Assembly: GCA_023136715.1 (NCBI GenBank)
Contig: JAGLQT010000086.1
Span: 1 to 14,341 of the forward strand
Length of the DNA stretch: 14,341 nucleotides
Direction of reading: 5' to 3'
Origin: Gammaproteobacteria bacterium
GTDB lineage: Bacteria; Pseudomonadota; Gammaproteobacteria; SZUA-229
In this document: piece by piece, positions 13,938 to 14,341 of the stretch
Numbering within the stretch: position 1 is the stretch's first letter
Layout of the letters: every line of letters begins with the position of its first letter
Program-made: the position numbers and the translations under genes
The notes under the pieces: generated by a model
Databases searched by the model: none
Told to the model about the DNA's origin: nothing
Seen by the model: the letters and a program-made list of their open reading frames with translations, nothing else

Positions 13938-14341
13938 TATTCTTCTGGTACAGGGCAGACAGGTTTAAAGCAAAGAATAAAAAAGTGCAGACTGAGCAAA
14001 GCAAAGCCCAGTGGATAGATGAGGGTGAACGGTAAAGTCCAGCGTTCATTAGCGGGTGCGTATTGCCATTCATCCAGGCAAAACTGAATAGCAGGATAGC
14101 ACAGTGCCGCACAAACCAGTGCGCTGAAAGCCCATAAGGGAGTACACAGTCGACCTCTCCATTGTTCACTTAATAAAGGCGAGAGTGCATCAATCCTGAT
14201 ATGGCGTAATTGTGGCGTAGCCAGTACCGCACCCATGGCTCCACAGACGAGTAATAAATGACGATTAATGATGTCGATTTCTGGATAGCCAAAATCGAGA
14301 ATATTACGAATAATAAGCTGAAAAACTGACAGCGCCAGCAT
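13937..14341 (-). CDS. dctQ: TRAP transporter small permease subunit (DctQ), 5' end beyond window
   Basis: The visible 134 residues run to the window edge and are open upstream; the Met at the edge is probably internal, since DctQ proteins usually have some 20-30 residues before the equivalent of VFQLIIRNI. Hydrophobic segments are visible at about 1-12 (partial), 27-43, 66-86 and 103-125, the expected four-helix layout. The segment LRHIRIDAL after the second helix matches the conserved (K/R)-H-I-R/x-(V/I)-D region of the family. It associates with DctM, the next gene, whose ATG overlaps its stop codon. Confidence 0.85.
   Translation of the reverse strand: MLALSVFQLIIRNILDFGYPEIDIINRHLLLVCGAMGAVLATPQLRHIRIDALSPLLSEQWRGRLCTPLWAFSALVCAALCYPAIQFCLDEWQYAPANERWTLPFTLIYPLGFALLSLHFFILCFKPVCPVPEE

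Noticed and set aside
13558..14169. A long reading frame on the minus strand overlapping dctM and dctQ.
   Set aside because: It overlaps two well-supported TRAP transporter genes in another frame, and its composition (many His, Cys, Arg and Ser) has no recognisable domain.

Overview
This window looks like ordinary chromosome from a free-living gammaproteobacterium of moderate GC content. The evidence is the close match of IspB, Gmk, omega (RpoZ), SpoT and FadD to gammaproteobacterial forms, and the divergent rplU/ispB arrangement at the left edge. I cannot name the genus. There are no rRNA or tRNA genes, insertion sequences, phage genes or CRISPR arrays that I can see. No gap between genes exceeds about 220 bases.

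Left part (1-4478, mostly + strand): the first codons of rplU leave the window on the - strand, divergent from ispB (ubiquinone side-chain synthesis). Next comes gmk-rpoZ-spoT, a conserved cluster tying GMP phosphorylation, RNA polymerase omega and (p)ppGpp metabolism together. It has a promoter-like element and a leader of about 127 nt in front of gmk.

Middle (4510-10141): two - strand genes (a PhnA/YjdM-type zinc-ribbon protein and a lipoprotein) are followed by one + strand gene for a DUF438-hemerythrin-PAS protein, probably an oxygen/redox or NO-related sensor. A - strand series follows: a J-domain membrane protein, a small acidic protein, a DJ-1/PfpI-family protein, a GDP-mannose hydrolase-type Nudix enzyme, a small conserved hypothetical, and a small membrane protein.

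Right part (10142-14341): a + strand DUF924 gene is divergent from the J-domain gene across 76 bp. Both appear to have promoters whose -10 boxes lie 6-8 bp from the ATG, suggesting leaderless mRNAs. Converging on it is fadD (long-chain acyl-CoA ligase). Upstream of fadD, on the same strand, are the large and small membrane subunits of a TRAP transporter (dctM and a dctQ cut by the window edge).

No clear new multi-gene system is visible. The points most worth checking are the paired leaderless promoters, a terminator-like hairpin and palindrome in front of the hemerythrin-PAS gene, and several uncharacterised small proteins.
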